From contig NZ_JBMGJC010000001.1 of NCBI RefSeq assembly GCF_048984525.1, positions 399,546 through 463,545 on the forward strand: a DNA stretch of 64,000 bases, written 5' to 3'. The notes under the pieces are model-generated. The model did not search any database. It was not told the DNA's origin and saw only the letters and a program-made list of their open reading frames with translations. A program made the translations under genes and the position numbers. Below are positions 1 to 8,797 of this stretch, piece by piece. The stretch is from Syntrophopropionicum propionicicum_A. Its GTDB lineage: Bacteria > Bacillota > Desulfotomaculia > Desulfotomaculales > Pelotomaculaceae. Positions within the stretch are counted from its first letter, which is position 1, and each line of letters begins with the position of its first letter.

Positions 1-257
1 TGTCCCGGCTCTGTCGCTGCCGGAAAGGAAGTCGGATCAGAATCAAAATCTTTATATTCACTTGATAAATTATCATTGCCATATACCTGAGATTTCAATG
101 ACTTTTGCAACGGGGCGGGGAACTCTATTTTTAGCGGTTCACCAACAACAACGGACTGTTTATCAGGCAGCTGCATTATACCCTGTGCCTGGTAGGACAA
201 AAAACCGGATACCAAAACCAGAATACAGCATAAGAGTCCGCGTAATCTTCCCCTCAA
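1..257 (-). CDS. spoIVB: SpoIVB peptidase, N-terminal part (cut by window edge)
   Basis: The minus strand reads an open frame of 85 codons that runs off the window. It starts at a TTG at 257 with a GGAGG ribosome binding site eight bases upstream. The product begins with a short basic stretch and a single hydrophobic segment (about residues 7-23), then a LPDK...VVVGEPLKIEF segment like the extracytoplasmic start of SpoIVB, the serine peptidase that SigG makes in the forespore to trigger pro-SigK processing. Position directly after recN is the usual place of spoIVB in spore formers, normally followed by spo0A. The PDZ and peptidase domains lie outside the window, so the call rests on the N-terminus and on gene order. 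Confidence 0.72.
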   Translation of the reverse strand, partial: MRGRLRGLLCCILVLVSGFLSYQAQGIMQLPDKQSVVVGEPLKIEFPAPLQKSLKSQVYGNDNLSSEYKDFDSDPTSFPAATEPG

Positions 258-765
258 GCATCACTCCTCCAATTTTATTGCCAGCCACCTCCAAAAAAAA
301 TTAAGCAAAATGAAGATATTTCAAATAAAACGACAATAATAAGTGTAAATTTAATATAACCTTAGAAATCCGCTTTTATTACGCCTAAATGTTCCTCAAC
401 TTTCCAAAATGGCGTTTTTTCTGATCTAATAAGCCGGATTGTAAGTTTTAGATCATTTTCCTGGTATAAAAATAAAAAACCATGTTTTTTACAAACATGA
501 TTTTGAACAATTAATTTTACATATTCACAAGATTTACAGGATTAATTAAGATTTACAAGATTTTAAATAAATATAAATAGTAAATTTTTTAAGTATCTCA
601 GTGAAAAATATATTTTACTCCAAAATACTGTTGCCTCGGGAGTTAGCAAATAACTTAATTATTAAATTTATAAAATCCAGTTAATCAGTTTAAATCATGT
701 TAATCCTGTGAATTTGTTTTTTTCGCCAAAAGGCAGCTGGCGGGTTCAATATAAACTTACTAAAA
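258..765. other. AT-rich intergenic region between recN and spoIVB
   Basis: This 508-base gap has no convincing gene. It holds a perfect 7-bp hairpin at 481-499 (CATGTTT/AAACATG) and an AT-rich inverted repeat at 522-718, described separately. No clear promoter for spoIVB could be fixed. Confidence 0.6.
522..718. repeat. AT-rich dispersed inverted repeat, copy A
   Basis: The left arm (522-565) and the reverse complement of the right arm (672-715) share a series of GATT(T/A)ACA(A/G)GATT units in the same order. The two arms are separated by about 105 AT-rich bases. The same units occur at 5256-5480, 10144-10262, 26253-26338 and 54914-55018. No open reading frame is associated. Confidence 0.7.
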
Positions 766-2454
766 TCATTTTTCCGTTGGCAGCCGCATCATTTGACGAA
801 CGTGCCGCAGCGTAATTTCGGTAACCTCGCTGCCGTCCAGCATCCTTGCCAGTTCCTGCAGGCGTTCCTCGGGATCAAGCAGTATAGCCCTGGTGGCCGT
901 ACGGTCACCTTCATATTCCTTGGCTATTCTGTAGTGCGCCTTGCCGAGGCTGGCCACCTGGGCGGAGTGGGTGACACATATGACCTGGTGACTCATGCCA
1001 AGCTGCAGCATTTTTTCCGCAACCGCCTGCAGAGCGCGGCCGCCGACGCCGGTGTCCGCTTCGTCAAAAACCAGCACCGGCACTTCATCGGTGTCTGCCA
1101 GCAAAGCTTTCAGCGCCAGCATGATCCGGGTCATCTCACCGCCGGAGGCAATTTTAGCCAGAGGTTTGAGCGGTTCGCCCGGATTTGTTGAGATCATAAA
1201 TTCGAGCCGCTCCTGCCCGCCCTGAGCAGGCCCCTCAATATCAGAAAAGGAGACTTTGAAATCCACCCGGCCCATTTCCAGGTAGAGCAGCTCCTGTTTC
1301 ACCGCGTCTTCCAGCGCCCTGGCTGCTTTTCTCCGGGCGGCTCCCAATATGCCCGCGGCCCGGTTGTACTCGGCAAGGGCGGTTTCAACATCCTGAGACG
1401 CTTTTCCCAACGATTGGTCTATATTTTCAAGGACGGCCAGTTCGCTCTGCGCCGCTTCCAGGCAGCTGATTATTTCAGGAATAGTCCCTCCGTATTTCTT
1501 CTTAAGTTTTTTTATCCGCTCGAGCCTTTCCTCAACAGCTTCCAAACGCGAGGGGCTGAAATCCACCCCGTCCAGGTAGCCGGCCAGTTCCCTGGCGGCG
1601 TCTTCAGCCTGGTAGAGGATGTTTTCAAGAGATGCCAGCAGTGGCTCATTACGCCTGTCCAGGGCTGCCAGGCTTCTCAGGTTATCAGCCGCCCGGGCCA
1701 GCAGGTCCAGGGCGGAAAGCTGGCTGCCTTTTGCCTCGTAGAGTGAAGCATACGCCTCTGCTGCCAGCATGCTTATTTTTTCAGCATTTGCCAGGAACTT
1801 TTTTTCATCTTCCAGTTCGGTATCTTCACCCGGGGTAAGATTTGCCTGGCGGATATCTTCGATCTGGTAACAGAGAGTGTCAATTCGCCTGGCCCTGTCT
1901 CCCGCCTCGGCGTCCAATTTTTCAAAATTATTGCGGGCCTCTCTCCAGCGTGTGTAAAGAAGATTTACCTCGCTCAGAGCTGCCAGCGTTCTGTCCCCGG
2001 CAAAACGGTCCAAAAGCTGGCGCTGCTTATCCTGGCTGAGCAGGGAATTTAATTCGGGCTGCATATGCATGTCCGCCAGACTGCCGCCTATTTTCCTGTA
2101 GAATGACAGGCTGACTGCCTGCTCATTGATGCGGCAGATGTTTTTGCCCGCTCGGGTAATTTCCCTGGTCATTACCATTACCGGTTCTTCAGGGTCGTCA
2201 AGGCCCGTTTCTTTTAATACTGAAGCAAGCCCTTTAATGCCGCTGATATCAAAAGTTACCTGGATTAAAGCTTTTTCAGAGCCGGTACGGATCTGATCGG
2301 CCGACGGCCTGCCGCCAAGGGCAATCTGCAGGGCGTCTATAATAATAGACTTGCCGGCGCCGGTTTCACCGGTCAGCACATTCAAACCATCCTGGAAGTC
2401 TATTCTTAACTGGTCAATGATACCAAAATTCTTAATAAAAATACTGTGCAGCAT
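766..2454 (-). CDS. recN: DNA repair protein RecN
   Basis: SMC-like ATPase for double-strand break repair by recombination. The N-terminus carries the ABC Walker A motif GETGAGKS (residues 29-36). A long coiled-coil middle (about 150-400) separates it from the C-terminal half, which has the signature ASGGEMTRIMLALK (about 435-450) and Walker B VLVFDEADTGVGG. The length of 562 residues is normal. It follows argR by five bases, a pairing conserved in Firmicutes, and precedes spoIVB. It is probably cotranscribed with the dxs-tlyA-nadK-ytqB-argR genes. Confidence 0.97.
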   Translation of the reverse strand: MLHSIFIKNFGIIDQLRIDFQDGLNVLTGETGAGKSIIIDALQIALGGRPSADQIRTGSEKALIQVTFDISGIKGLASVLKETGLDDPEEPVMVMTREITRAGKNICRINEQAVSLSFYRKIGGSLADMHMQPELNSLLSQDKQRQLLDRFAGDRTLAALSEVNLLYTRWREARNNFEKLDAEAGDRARRIDTLCYQIEDIRQANLTPGEDTELEDEKKFLANAEKISMLAAEAYASLYEAKGSQLSALDLLARAADNLRSLAALDRRNEPLLASLENILYQAEDAARELAGYLDGVDFSPSRLEAVEERLERIKKLKKKYGGTIPEIISCLEAAQSELAVLENIDQSLGKASQDVETALAEYNRAAGILGAARRKAARALEDAVKQELLYLEMGRVDFKVSFSDIEGPAQGGQERLEFMISTNPGEPLKPLAKIASGGEMTRIMLALKALLADTDEVPVLVFDEADTGVGGRALQAVAEKMLQLGMSHQVICVTHSAQVASLGKAHYRIAKEYEGDRTATRAILLDPEERLQELARMLDGSEVTEITLRHVRQMMRLPTEK

Positions 2455-2459
2455 ATATC

Positions 2460-2915
2460 CTACCCCCCGAGCAGGTCACCGAACCTTTTCAAAACAGCGC
2501 CGGCTGCCTCTTTAGGCTTTACCACCACCAGGATCGTGTCGTCCCCGCCGACCGTGCCGATTATCTCGTCCCATCCGGACGTGTCTATAGCGGAAGCCAC
2601 AACCTGAGCGCCGCCTGGATTTGTTTTTACAATAATCAGGTTTTCGCTGGCATCCAACCCTACCACCGAGTTGAGTAATAACCTCTTCAGCCGTTCTTCG
2701 CTGCGGTGCAGGCGGCTTTCTCCCGGGCTGGCATAGTAAAATTCATTGTTTGCAAAGGGTATCTTGACCAGGCCCAATTCCTTGATGTCCCTTGAAACTG
2801 TGGCCTGGGTGACCTTAATGCCGCTTTTTCTCAATTCACTTGACAGTTCTTCCTGGGTCCCGATATGCTGGCGCCTGATAATCTCCAGGATTTTGTGCTG
2901 CCGCCCGGCTTTCAT
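2460..2915 (-). CDS. argR: Arginine repressor ArgR/AhrC
   Basis: Hexameric arginine-responsive transcription regulator. Residues 1-70 form the winged helix-turn-helix with the family recognition segment TQATVSRDIKELGL. Residues 80-151 form the oligomerisation and arginine-binding domain ending in GTVGGDDTILVVV. The 151-residue length is typical. It sits between ytqB and recN with gaps of zero and five bases, so translation is probably coupled. Arginine biosynthesis genes are not in the window, as is usual for this locus. Confidence 0.96.
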   Translation of the reverse strand: MKAGRQHKILEIIRRQHIGTQEELSSELRKSGIKVTQATVSRDIKELGLVKIPFANNEFYYASPGESRLHRSEERLKRLLLNSVVGLDASENLIIVKTNPGGAQVVASAIDTSGWDEIIGTVGGDDTILVVVKPKEAAGAVLKRFGDLLGG

Positions 2916-3488
2916 CTAAACACCCGCCTTTTCTATGACTATGACAACCGGCGCAGTCGCGGCACGGTTTAATACAACTATCTTAATTACATTATAAAGG
3001 GAGCCGTCCAGGCCGGCTGCAGTCTTTTCCACAGCCTCGCACTCTTCCGTGCCCCCCGGGTGCCCGGTGTATATTACCAGTCCGACCCGGCCGCCCGGCC
3101 GCAGTAAACGCAGCGCTGACTCAAGAGCCCGCACGGTCGGCTCCGGCCTGGTTACAAAAGAGTGGTCGCCCCCGGGCAGGTAGCCCAGGTTGAATATCAC
3201 CGCGTCGACCGGGCCGGAAACGTATTCTTCCATGTCCTCATGGCCGGATTTTATTAATGTGACCCGGTCAGCCAGCCCTTCTCTTTCCAGCAGCAGGCGC
3301 GTGGATTGGATGGCGGTCTCCTGGGTGTCGAAGGAGTAAACCCTGCCCTCCGGCCCCGCCAGCCTGGCCAGGAACAGGCTGTCGTGCCCCCTGCCGGCTG
3401 TCGCGTCGACAGATGTTCCACCGGCCTTAGCAGAGCCGGACAAAAATTGCTGGACCAGGTGGACGGCGCTGTCCAGACCCCTAGACAC
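2916..3488 (-). CDS. ytqB: YtqB/MnmM-type SAM-dependent methyltransferase
   Basis: Small class I methyltransferase of the family first named rRNA methylase (YtqB), whose Bacillus and Staphylococcus members were later shown to methylate the wobble uridine of certain tRNAs (MnmM). Motif I is VDATAGRGHDSLFLA (about 27-41), with the acidic motif II following in VYSFDTQ. The motif IV region is VIFNLGYLPGGDH. The 190-residue length fits. The start overlaps the end of nadK by eight bases. Assignment to tRNA rather than rRNA methylation is by family. Confidence 0.85.
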   Translation of the reverse strand: MSRGLDSAVHLVQQFLSGSAKAGGTSVDATAGRGHDSLFLARLAGPEGRVYSFDTQETAIQSTRLLLEREGLADRVTLIKSGHEDMEEYVSGPVDAVIFNLGYLPGGDHSFVTRPEPTVRALESALRLLRPGGRVGLVIYTGHPGGTEECEAVEKTAAGLDGSLYNVIKIVVLNRAATAPVVIVIEKAGV

Positions 3489-4350
3489 TGTTACGGTCTC
3501 CTTCTTCTTTCATTTTCTTTCGCAGCACCTCAAAAAAGTTCCTGCCGGTAATCCGCAGGAATTTCGCCTTTTGGTGGGCCCGCCTGACCACAATTTCATC
3601 GTACTGGCGCAGGCTGAAAACATACTGGCCGTCCATGGTGAGCGTCACCGCGCCGCCGTCTGACAGCAGCGCCACCTTGATCTCGCTCTCCGGCGTGATC
3701 ACCACGGGCCTCGCCCACAGCGAGTGCGGGCAAATCGGGGTGAGCAGCAGCAAATCGTGGTCCGGCGACACCAGGGGGCCGCCTGCGGAAAGCGAATAGG
3801 CGGTTGAACCGGTGGGGCTCGCTATGATTAAGCCGTCCCCGTGGTATTTGTTAACAAAATTATCGTCCACATGTGTCTCAAGGCGGATTAGCCTGGCGAT
3901 AGCGCCCTTGCTGATTACAACGTCATTCAGTCCGACCGAGTTCTCAACCAGGCTGCCGTCCCTGTATACGGAAGCCTCAAGCATCATTCTCTCTTCCACA
4001 TGATACTGGCCGTCCAAAATTTTACCCAGGTCGGCCAGCGCTTCCGGAACGTCTATTTCGGTAAGAAAACCGAGGTGTCCCATGTTTATGCCGATCAGGG
4101 GCGTGCCTGCTTTGGCTACCTTCCGCGCCGTCCAGAGCATGGTCCCGTCACCGCCGAACACAATCACGCACTCCGCCTGGCCGAACAGCTGCTCCTGGGG
4201 AACGCCCAGCCTGGAAAGGCCTATGGCGCTGGCGGTGTCTTCTTTGATCATAACCTCGCAGCCTCTTTCTTCCAGCCAGCGGGCTATCTGTTCAACGAGA
4301 CGCTGGACTTCATTTTTATTCAGGTTTACTACCAGCCCAAATTTTTTCAA
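3481..4350 (-). CDS. nadK: NAD kinase
   Basis: ATP-dependent phosphorylation of NAD to NADP in the cytoplasm. The diagnostic GGDGT motif is at residues 66-70, and the second conserved block GDGLIIASPTGSTAYSLSAGGP lies around 170-190. The 289-residue length is normal for the Firmicutes PpnK type. It lies between tlyA (40-base gap) and ytqB (8-base overlap), an arrangement common around recN in this group. Confidence 0.96.
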   Translation of the reverse strand: MKKFGLVVNLNKNEVQRLVEQIARWLEERGCEVMIKEDTASAIGLSRLGVPQEQLFGQAECVIVFGGDGTMLWTARKVAKAGTPLIGINMGHLGFLTEIDVPEALADLGKILDGQYHVEERMMLEASVYRDGSLVENSVGLNDVVISKGAIARLIRLETHVDDNFVNKYHGDGLIIASPTGSTAYSLSAGGPLVSPDHDLLLLTPICPHSLWARPVVITPESEIKVALLSDGGAVTLTMDGQYVFSLRQYDEIVVRRAHQKAKFLRITGRNFFEVLRKKMKEEGDRNSV

Positions 4351-4389
4351 AACAGGCGCCCTCCCCTGCAGTATAAATAAGTCTGGTTG

Positions 4390-5232
4390 TCAAGCCCGCA
4401 GATAGCCAAAATTGACATGCGCGTTATTAACCACTTCATCAATATTGCAATCTGCCGGCGTTCCCTTTTTCATAAAATAAAATAGAAATTCGATATTCCC
4501 CTCCGGCCCGGTGACAGGAGAATAATCCAGGCCGCCGACCGCCCACCCCAGCTCATGGACCAGGGCCGCGACAGCACGCAGCACCTCCGAGTGGACGACC
4601 GGGTCCCTCACTACCCCTTTTTTGCCAACCTTGTCCCGGCCCGCCTCAAACTGGGGCTTGACCAGCGCCACTCCCCCCGCGTCCGGCGCGGTAAGTTCGC
4701 CGACCCTGGGCAGGACCTTTGACAGTGAAATAAAGGATACGTCAATAGTGGTAAAATCCGGGGTTTCCGGCAGTGACTCCGCTGTCAGGTAGCGAATATT
4801 GTTCCTTTCCAATACCACCACCCGTTCATCGTTCCGCAGCCGCCAGGCCAGCTGGCCATAGCCTACGTCAACCGCGTAAACCAGCCGGGCCCCGTTCCTG
4901 AGGGCACAGTCAGTAAAACCCCCGGTTGACGCGCCCACGTCCAAAACCACCCGGTCCTTCAGGTCCAGGCCGAAAGATTTTATTGCTTTCTCAAGTTTAA
5001 GCCCGCCCCGGCTTACATAAATCAGGGAACTGCCGCGGATTTCTATATTTGACTCCGGTTTCACCAGCATACCCGGTTTGTCTGCTTTTTCCCCGTTAAC
5101 AAAAATCAGACCGGCCATAATGGCCACCCTTGCTTTTTCCCTGCTCGGGTAGTGGCCCTCTTCGGCCAGCCTCAAATCCAATCGTTGTTTTTTTTGGGAC
5201 AAAGCCAGATACCCCCGAACTTTGACATCCAT
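4390..5232 (-). CDS. tlyA: TlyA-family rRNA methyltransferase (S4 and FtsJ domains)
   Basis: The N-terminal S4 RNA-binding domain (about residues 15-75) is followed by an FtsJ/RrmJ-like methyltransferase with motif I VVLDVGASTGGFTDCAL near residue 95. The family 2'-O-methylates rRNA (TlyA of mycobacteria; YqxC in Bacillus) and is often mislabelled hemolysin. The ATG at 5232 lacks a clear ribosome binding site. A TTG eleven codons in, preceded by a G-rich stretch, is an alternative start and would begin closer to the usual KQRLD start of the S4 domain. Confidence 0.93.
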   Translation of the reverse strand: MDVKVRGYLALSQKKQRLDLRLAEEGHYPSREKARVAIMAGLIFVNGEKADKPGMLVKPESNIEIRGSSLIYVSRGGLKLEKAIKSFGLDLKDRVVLDVGASTGGFTDCALRNGARLVYAVDVGYGQLAWRLRNDERVVVLERNNIRYLTAESLPETPDFTTIDVSFISLSKVLPRVGELTAPDAGGVALVKPQFEAGRDKVGKKGVVRDPVVHSEVLRAVAALVHELGWAVGGLDYSPVTGPEGNIEFLFYFMKKGTPADCNIDEVVNNAHVNFGYLRA

Positions 5233-5255
5233 GCCGCAACTACTTTTAAACCAAT

Positions 5256-5480
5256 TTCACAGGATTAACATGATTATAAACAGATTAACAAGATTTAAAT
5301 TAATTTATACGTAACTTTTTTATTGACTCCCAAAGCAATAATCTTTGGAGTAAAACTATTAATAAAATAAAACTTCTACAATTATTTATTAGAATCTTGT
5401 AAATCCTGATAATCCTGTAAATCTTGTGATATATATTTTTATAAATCTTCTAATCCTGTAATTCTATCAATATGTTTAAT
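5256..5480. repeat. AT-rich dispersed inverted repeat, copy B
   Basis: The left part repeats GGATTAACATGATT and AGATTAACAAGATT units. The right part (about 5390-5480) carries their reverse complements (AATCTTGTAAATCCTG, TAATCCTGTAAATCTTG). It fills the gap between tlyA and dxs. The segment TAAATCTTGTGATATATATT near 5415-5440 recurs almost unchanged in the copy at 10144-10262. Confidence 0.7.
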
Positions 5481-5494
5481 TTTCAGGATGAGTT

Positions 5495-7408
5495 TTATTT
5501 GTTATCCGATACTATTTTTAGCCTTCTGGAGCGGTTTATGTGTACCATTTTACTCAACACCGCCCTGACTACATGCTCTACCGAGAGGCCGTACCTGGCT
5601 CTCAGCAGAGAAGGGCTGCCGTGCTCCACAAAGACGTCAGGTATGCCGAAACACTGCACCCTGACGTCCTTCAGGCCCCTGGCGGACAGCAGTTCAAGCA
5701 CCGCGCTGCCGAAGCCGCCCTGCAGGACATGCTCCTCCAGGACAAACAGCATATTGGTCTGCCTGGCGTAATGAAGGATGCATTCTTCGTCAAGGGGTTT
5801 GACAAACCTCGCGTTGATTACAGCTGCTTTAATACCCCTGCCCTCCAGGACGCCCGCCGCGTCCTCCGCCAGGCGGACAGTGCTGCCTACCGCCAGCAGC
5901 GCGGCATGAGGGCCTTTTTTCAGTATTTCAGCCCTGCCGATGGGGATAATTTTTAAATCTTCATCCAGCACGCAGCCTGTCCCCGCCCCACGCGGGTAGC
6001 GCACAGACGCGGGGCCGGGGTGTTTCACCGCGGTTGCCAGCATGTGCTGCAGTTCGTTTTCATCTTTAGGGGCCATTACCACCATGTTTGGAATTGGCCT
6101 TAAGTAGGCAAAATCAAAGAGGCCGTTATGTGTGGCGCCGTCTTCTCCCACAATGCCCGCCCGGTCTATGGCAAAGGTCACCGGGAGTTTCTGAAGGCAT
6201 ACGTCATGCAGTATCTGGTCGTACGCGCGCTGTAAAAATGTAGAGTAAATAGCCACGACAGGGCGATACCCCCCGGCAGCCATACCGGCAGCCATAGTGA
6301 CGGCGTGCTGCTCGGCAATGCCCACGTCGAAAAAACGATTGGGATACAGCCTGGCAAAATTGGTGAGACCTGTGCCGCTGGCCATGGCCGCGGTTATCGC
6401 TATCACGCGGTCGTCCTTACGTGCCAGCTTGATCATTGACCGGCCAAAGATATCCGTGTAGGAGGGGATACTGCTTCTCTTAATAACTTCCCCGCTGGCC
6501 AGGTCAAACGGACCCACACCGTGAAAACGCCCGGGGTTGTTTTCAGCCGGTTTATAACCCTTGCCTTTTTTAGTTAAAACATGGACCAGCACCGGCCCCT
6601 TCATAACCTTGGCGCGCTGCAGGACACCGGCTACCTGCTTGATGTCGTGTCCGTCAACCGGGCCGAGGTAAATAAATCCCATCTCCTCAAAAATCATACC
6701 GGGTACCACCAGGTATTTCAAACTGTCCCTGAGCCTTAAACCAAGGCGGAGCAAAGCCGAACCTACAGGGATCTTGCGCATCAGCTGTTCCAGCTCTTCT
6801 TTACCCCTGGTATACATGGGATCAGTCCTCAGCCTGGCCAGGTACCCGGACATGGCGCCGACATTTTGGGCTATAGACATCTCGTTATCATTTAGTACCA
6901 CGATCAGGTCTTTTTTCAGGTGCCCGGCGTTGTTTAGCGCCTCAAAAGCCATACCGCCGGTCATTGCCCCGTCGCCAATAACCGCCGCAATTTTATATTT
7001 TTCACCCTTCAGGTCCCGCGCCACAGCCAGACCAAGCGCGGCCGATATAGAAGTACTGCTGTGTCCCGTGCCAAAAACGTCGTGACTGCTTTCCGCGGGG
7101 CGCAAAAAACCGCTGATACCCCTGTGCTGGCGCAGTGTGGTGAATTCTTCCCGCCGCCCGGTGATTATTTTATGGGCGTAGCTCTGGTGGCCCACGTCCC
7201 AGATAATCTTGTCCGGGGGTGCATTAAGGGCTTTATAAAGGCCCAGGGTAAGTTCAACCACGCCTAAACTGGGCGCCAGGTGTCCTCCGTTCCTGGACAC
7301 TGTTTCGATAATCAACCGGCGGATTTCACCGGCCAGCTCGCTAAGCTGCGGATAACTGAGACCGTGTATGTCATCCGGAGAGTTTATTTGCTTTAAAAGG
7401 CCCTTCAT
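5495..7408 (-). CDS. dxs: 1-deoxy-D-xylulose-5-phosphate synthase
   Basis: First step of the MEP isoprenoid pathway: thiamine-diphosphate-dependent condensation of pyruvate with glyceraldehyde 3-phosphate. Visible signatures are the GDGAMTGGMAFEALNNAG ThDP/metal motif (about residues 145-165), the central transketolase block with GIAEQHAVTMAAGMA, and DRAGIVGEDGATHNGLFD. The 637-residue length is normal. Its ribosome binding site (AGAGGGGTGA) lies in the last codons of oapA, four bases from its ATG, so the two are translationally coupled. ispA, two positions upstream, belongs to the same pathway. Confidence 0.97.
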   Translation of the reverse strand: MKGLLKQINSPDDIHGLSYPQLSELAGEIRRLIIETVSRNGGHLAPSLGVVELTLGLYKALNAPPDKIIWDVGHQSYAHKIITGRREEFTTLRQHRGISGFLRPAESSHDVFGTGHSSTSISAALGLAVARDLKGEKYKIAAVIGDGAMTGGMAFEALNNAGHLKKDLIVVLNDNEMSIAQNVGAMSGYLARLRTDPMYTRGKEELEQLMRKIPVGSALLRLGLRLRDSLKYLVVPGMIFEEMGFIYLGPVDGHDIKQVAGVLQRAKVMKGPVLVHVLTKKGKGYKPAENNPGRFHGVGPFDLASGEVIKRSSIPSYTDIFGRSMIKLARKDDRVIAITAAMASGTGLTNFARLYPNRFFDVGIAEQHAVTMAAGMAAGGYRPVVAIYSTFLQRAYDQILHDVCLQKLPVTFAIDRAGIVGEDGATHNGLFDFAYLRPIPNMVVMAPKDENELQHMLATAVKHPGPASVRYPRGAGTGCVLDEDLKIIPIGRAEILKKGPHAALLAVGSTVRLAEDAAGVLEGRGIKAAVINARFVKPLDEECILHYARQTNMLFVLEEHVLQGGFGSAVLELLSARGLKDVRVQCFGIPDVFVEHGSPSLLRARYGLSVEHVVRAVLSKMVHINRSRRLKIVSDNK

Positions 7409-7411
7409 TTG

Positions 7412-8032
7412 TTATTCACCCCTCTTGTTCCTGGGCGCGCGGGTTTTTCTGAAAGGACTGTAACCGGTTGTTTCTTCCACCTTGGCCAGGATCCTGCCCA
7501 CCAAAAAGATCACGTCGTCGGGGTGGGTCAGGGCGATTTTTTTGGAAAATGCTTTGCCGGAAACAATCATTGCGGCAATTAAAGCAGTGACCAGGATATT
7601 CAGCCAGAACTGGCTTATAGCGGGCCCAAACTTAACTATCTGCACGACGATGGATATCCCCAGCGCGCCTCCTACAGTCGTGGTTATATCGCTCAACATG
7701 TCGTTGGTTAAGTTTGCGACTTTATCAGCGTTCTTGATTAGCTGGAGGCCATGGGGCGCCCCCCTGATCCGTTTGGCGGATTTCGCGTTGAAAGGGACGT
7801 GGGAAGCCGCGGTAACTGCCGTACCCACAATATCCGCCGCGATATTTATTAAGATAATAATAAACAAAAAGACAAGAGATAAGATAATGCTGTTTAATCT
7901 TGAGGTAAAAAACTCAGAAAGATAGGTAAAGGCAATTGCTAAAAAAAATGAGCTGAGCCCAACCAAAACGATATATCTACCTGATACGGTAGATTTATTA
8001 TTGCCCAAAAATTTCACCCCATACTGCGGCAA
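7412..8032 (-). CDS. oapA: OLE-associated membrane protein OapA
   Basis: Membrane protein with hydrophobic segments at about residues 21-43, 49-76 and 122-158. A basic cytoplasmic-looking loop at 77-110 contains FNAKSAKRIRGAPHG. Its position directly downstream of the OLE RNA and upstream of dxs is the defining context of OapA, which binds OLE RNA and brings it to the membrane in Bacillus halodurans. The loop plus flanking helices loosely recall the DUF21/CNNM fold, by eye only. The TTG at 8032 has no good ribosome binding site. A TTG at 8008, preceded by GGGGTGAAA, is a better-supported start and removes eight residues. Confidence 0.86.
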   Translation of the reverse strand: MPQYGVKFLGNNKSTVSGRYIVLVGLSSFFLAIAFTYLSEFFTSRLNSIILSLVFLFIIILINIAADIVGTAVTAASHVPFNAKSAKRIRGAPHGLQLIKNADKVANLTNDMLSDITTTVGGALGISIVVQIVKFGPAISQFWLNILVTALIAAMIVSGKAFSKKIALTHPDDVIFLVGRILAKVEETTGYSPFRKTRAPRNKRGE

Positions 8033-8039
8033 TATACAC

Positions 8040-8671
8040 AGTTATAATAAACGGTATATGTAATGATAAATGACAGCAGACCGGGTAAATATTGTGGCTT
8101 AGGTCTAGCAGGTTTTCCCAAACAGCTGCCGGCTGTCGCCAGACCGGCGGTTTCCCTTTAAAGCTGTTCCCGGCCGTCACCGGTTGCGGGGCTAGATTAC
8201 CACTTAGTCCACACTGCAATCCCCGGCCTGCCCTGGAATCCCGGACAGCCTAGGAGTTTTCCCCGGCAGACTCCCCTCTTCTAGCCTCTTTTGCAGGAAA
8301 GGTTTCAATCAACAAATGCCAATCATGGGCCCATGGCCGGCTTTTGCACATAAGAAATCCACCCAACCCACTCAAGGCAGGCTACACTGCACGCAGCGGT
8401 AACCACATGCAGGTTTAACCCCAAGCCATAGTTGACCACCCCAAAGAATGGCTGCCCACGAACTTGGGTCTCCACGGAAGCGGGGTCAACGCCCGCATGC
8501 CATTGCGGGTCGCCCCACGACCTTAACTCCCAGTACCAGCCCCCAACTGGGCGTCGTAAGCCAGCACCAGGAACTTCATCGATATGCCCTTGACGGATTT
8601 TTAGGCCCGCCTTCAAAAAGGATTGTCTGACTAGGATACTGCGTCATTTATCGAAAAAAACTTTTTACGAT
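8040..8671 (-). ncRNA. ole: OLE RNA (ornate large extremophilic RNA)
   Basis: A 765-base gap between ispA and oapA on the minus strand contains no credible gene but is GC-rich and full of helices. Examples read on the minus strand: ACGAC (8557-8553)/GTCGT (8521-8517) enclosing CCCAGT (8551-8546)/ACTGGG (8534-8529); CCCGCA/TGCGGG at 8509-8492; a GGAGT/ACTCC hairpin near 8275-8250; and GCCGG/CCGGC near 8148-8128. OLE RNA is about 600 nt, lies between ispA and oapA-dxs in many Firmicutes, and forms a membrane ribonucleoprotein with OapA. A strong promoter at 8705-8677 sets the 5' end near 8671. The 3' end near 8040-8060 is estimated from family length. Short frames inside it are not genes. Confidence 0.86.
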
Positions 8672-8676
8672 CTTAA

Positions 8677-8705
8677 ATTATAGCAAAACAAAGATCCGCT
8701 TTCAA
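8677..8705 (-). promoter_or_regulatory. SigA-type promoter of OLE RNA
   Basis: On the minus strand TTGAAA (8705-8700) and a perfect TATAAT (8682-8677) are separated by exactly 17 bases. The expected start point is near 8671, inside the ispA-oapA gap. This gives OLE RNA, and probably oapA and dxs, a transcript independent of the upstream operon. Confidence 0.8.
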
Positions 8706-8797
8706 ACACCGCCTGGACTAATATACAATCACCACGATTGATATTAAGGTTATTAATAATAATTTATCAGGCATGGTTTGTAAAGCTGGCTCATTGT

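Noticed and set aside
62..304. Plus-strand frame of 80 codons at the window start
   Set aside because: The opposite strand carries a SpoIVB-like N-terminus with a good ribosome binding site; the plus frame has none.
258..420. SigG promoter of spoIVB
   Set aside because: No -35/-10 pair close to the SigG consensus could be found with acceptable spacing.
7998..8219. Minus-strand frame of 73 codons overlapping the oapA start
   Set aside because: It overlaps OLE RNA and oapA in another frame and has no ribosome binding site.
8323..8616. Minus-strand frame of 97 codons between ispA and oapA
   Set aside because: It lies inside the structured OLE RNA region, lacks a ribosome binding site and has no recognisable family.
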